A stretch of 7,943 bases of DNA from Nitrospira sp. UBA6909 (GTDB taxonomy: Bacteria > Nitrospirota > Nitrospiria > Nitrospirales > Nitrospiraceae): positions 11,815 through 19,757 of the forward strand of contig DKBD01000134.1 in assembly GCA_002451055.1 (NCBI GenBank). Direction: 5' to 3'. Both the position numbers and the translations under genes were made by a program. Every line of letters starts with the position of its first letter. The first letter of the stretch is position 1. Below, one piece after another: positions 6,719 through 7,943 of the stretch. The notes beneath the pieces are model-generated. The model saw only the letters and a list, made by a program, of their open reading frames with translations. It made no database searches and was not told the origin of the DNA.

Positions 6719-7710
6719 TACGCTGATTCCCTTTCCGTCGTCTGTAGGATCCGTCCGGCTCGATCGAGCGCCGACTGGAGAATCCATTCGACTAACCGAT
6801 CGTAATCGATCCCTGCCTCCGCTGCCGCCATCGGCAACAAACTCGTTTCTGTCATACCCGGTACGGTATTGATTTCGAGCACATACGGGCGGCCCTTCGG
6901 CGTGATCCGAAAATCGACACGCGCTGCACCTTCGCATCCCAAGACTTGGAACGCCCGACGCCCAAGGCCCTCGATCTGTCTCAACATCTTGGCCGGCAAT
7001 GGAGCCGGGCAAAGATATTGGGTCTTACCTTTCTGGTACTTCGCCGTAAAATCATAAAAGCCGTCTGGCACGACGATTTCGATGGCCGGAAGGGCCTTCA
7101 ACATCCCCGTCGGATCGCCAAGCACGGCAACCGTGACTTCATGTCCAGGAATAAAGGCTTCGACCATGGCATCGGAATCATACTGATGCGCCAGAGCCAG
7201 CGCGTTCTTCCACTGTGTGGCTCGTCGTACGATCGTGACACCGATCGTGGAGCCCTGTGAGGCCGGCTTGACAACAACCGGCAGCTTCAATTTCCCCTCC
7301 TTCAGAACCTTCGCTAGTGACGGCGCATTGCCCCGCTGAACGACAGACCCCGACGGAACCGGAATATCATGTGCAGCCAGCAACGTTTTCGCCACGACTT
7401 TGTGCATGCTGACCGCGCTCGCCTGCACACCAGACCCCGTGTACGGCATGCCGATCGTCTCCAGAAAGCCTTGGATCGTACCGTCTTCACCACCCGGTCC
7501 GTGCAGCGCGAGAAACGCAATGGCAACCTTCTGATCCTTCAACTCTTGAGGCAGCCGGTCGCTCACATCGATGGACACGACATCATACCCACGGCGGACC
7601 AACGACTGATAGACAGCCAGTCCGGTGCGGAGCGACACATCTCGCTCAGATGAGCGCCCTCCCATAAGTACCCCGATCCTCGCATCTGTTAGACGGTCTG
7701 TTTGTCCCAC
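6718..7710 (-). CDS. ddl: D-alanine--D-alanine ligase
   Basis: This 330-residue ATP-grasp enzyme joins two D-Ala to make the dipeptide that MurF adds to the peptidoglycan precursor; it is cytosolic. Active-site residues align with E. coli DdlB: Glu22 in GGRSSERDVS (Glu15), Lys104 (Lys97), Lys148 and Ser154 in VVKPASQGSTIG (Lys144, Ser150), Tyr225 in YDFTAKY (Tyr216), Arg264 and Asp266 in ARVDF (Arg255, Asp257), and Glu279 and Asn281 in LEINTVPGMT (Glu270, Asn272). HGPGGEDGTIQG lies at 70-81. Tyr225 points to D-Ala-D-Ala rather than D-Ala-D-Lac formation, since depsipeptide ligases differ at this position. One oddity is SMHK (101-104), where the family usually has MDK. The start is a GTG at 7710 with a GGGATGGG stretch upstream; the next ATG is inside the first motif. 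A C-terminal tail of about 15 residues extends beyond DdlB. The gap from murB is 76 nt. Confidence 0.97.
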   Translation of the reverse strand: MGQTDRLTDARIGVLMGGRSSERDVSLRTGLAVYQSLVRRGYDVVSIDVSDRLPQELKDQKVAIAFLALHGPGGEDGTIQGFLETIGMPYTGSGVQASAVSMHKVVAKTLLAAHDIPVPSGSVVQRGNAPSLAKVLKEGKLKLPVVVKPASQGSTIGVTIVRRATQWKNALALAHQYDSDAMVEAFIPGHEVTVAVLGDPTGMLKALPAIEIVVPDGFYDFTAKYQKGKTQYLCPAPLPAKMLRQIEGLGRRAFQVLGCEGAARVDFRITPKGRPYVLEINTVPGMTETSLLPMAAAEAGIDYDRLVEWILQSALDRAGRILQTTERESA

Positions 7711-7734
7711 GATCGTTTCAACCCATCCCTTACC

Positions 7735-7766
7735 CGTGACACACAGCTTCTTCGGCTATGGTCACG
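7735..7766 (-). other. Imperfect hairpin in the murB-ddl gap
   Basis: The gap holds CGTGAC (7735-7740) and its exact complement GTCACG (7761-7766). A second short pairing, AGC (7745-7747) with GCT (7755-7757), lies inside it. In RNA this gives a two-part stem with a small internal bulge and a 7-nt loop, placed 25 nt before the ddl GTG. No T-run follows, so a terminator is unlikely. It could instead modulate ddl translation or be chance. No clear promoter is seen in this gap. Confidence 0.3.
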
Positions 7767-7786
7767 TATCACCCTTGATCCTATTT

Positions 7787-7943
7787 CTAGGCTTGGCCGA
7801 CAAGTTTCAGCTCCAGCTCCAACTTTACACCGGTTTTCCGAAAGACTTGTCCCTTGACCTTCTTGATAAGCGTCAGGACCTCCTTGGCACTGGCCCCACC
7901 TCGGTTCACGATAAAGTTGGCGTGTTTGTTGGATACCTCTGCA
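7787..7943 (-). CDS. murB: C-terminal end of UDP-N-acetylenolpyruvoylglucosamine reductase (partial)
   Basis: Reading leftwards from the window edge, 51 residues and a TAG stop are visible, beginning AEVSNKHANFIVNRGGAS. The VSxKHANFIVN block followed by a helix (AKEVLTLIKKVKGQVFRKTG) and the ending VKLELELKLVGQA is the classic end of MurB. MurB is the FAD- and NADPH-dependent cytosolic enzyme that reduces UDP-GlcNAc-enolpyruvate to UDP-MurNAc. The second Glu of LELEL sits where the family's catalytic acid lies in its Glu-rich last strand. The rest of the protein, including the FAD domain, lies outside the window. Position just before ddl is standard for dcw clusters. Confidence 0.95.
   Translation of the reverse strand, partial: AEVSNKHANFIVNRGGASAKEVLTLIKKVKGQVFRKTGVKLELELKLVGQA

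Noticed and set aside
1..7943. A hidden mobile element, CRISPR array, toxin-antitoxin pair or defence system
   Set aside because: Every stretch is accounted for by conserved housekeeping genes or gaps of 100 nt or less; no transposase, integrase, repeat array or tRNA was seen on either strand.

Overview
The window is a contiguous run of bacterial housekeeping genes, all on the minus strand. Read in the direction of transcription (from high to low coordinates) they are: the 3' end of murB, ddl, ftsQ, ftsA, ftsZ, pgeF (yfiH), yggS, proC, yggT, divIVA, and the first codons of one more gene cut by the window edge. It is the distal half of a division and cell-wall (dcw) cluster joined to the yggS-proC-yggT-divIVA block that often follows ftsZ. 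No tRNA, rRNA, CRISPR array, insertion sequence or phage-like gene is visible. No gene is broken, and the two partial genes are cut only by the window edges.

Organism: the DNA is moderately GC-rich, codon use looks even across the genes, and Shine-Dalgarno sites are clear. FtsA and DivIVA occur together, and proC sits between yggS and yggT. This fits a diderm bacterium outside the Gammaproteobacteria; I favour Nitrospirota (Nitrospira-like), with deltaproteobacterial-type lineages as the alternative. That assignment is an inference from gene order and general resemblance, not a database match.

Layout: MurB and Ddl make peptidoglycan precursors (UDP-MurNAc and D-Ala-D-Ala). FtsQ, FtsA and FtsZ are core divisome proteins: a periplasmic scaffold, a membrane tether, and the GTPase ring. 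PgeF removes wrongly made L-Ser-containing cell-wall precursors. YggS manages pyridoxal phosphate, ProC makes proline, YggT is a small membrane protein, and DivIVA is a coiled-coil membrane-curvature protein. Most junctions are very tight (ddl/ftsQ TAATG, ftsQ/ftsA 5 nt, yggS/proC 8-nt overlap, proC/yggT TGATG), so the genes are probably co-transcribed and partly translationally coupled. The widest gap (100 nt, pgeF to yggS) holds a plausible promoter that may split the unit in two.

Gaps: there is no gene-free stretch above 100 nt. The gaps hold only Shine-Dalgarno sites, a few short palindromes or weak hairpins, and the candidate promoter.

I do not see a novel system here. The most interesting point is that FtsZ carries two copies of its C-terminal docking peptide (PTFLR), 27 residues apart, with every shared codon differing in its third base. 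The second is that proC occupies the slot where sepF sits in Gram-positive clusters of this type.
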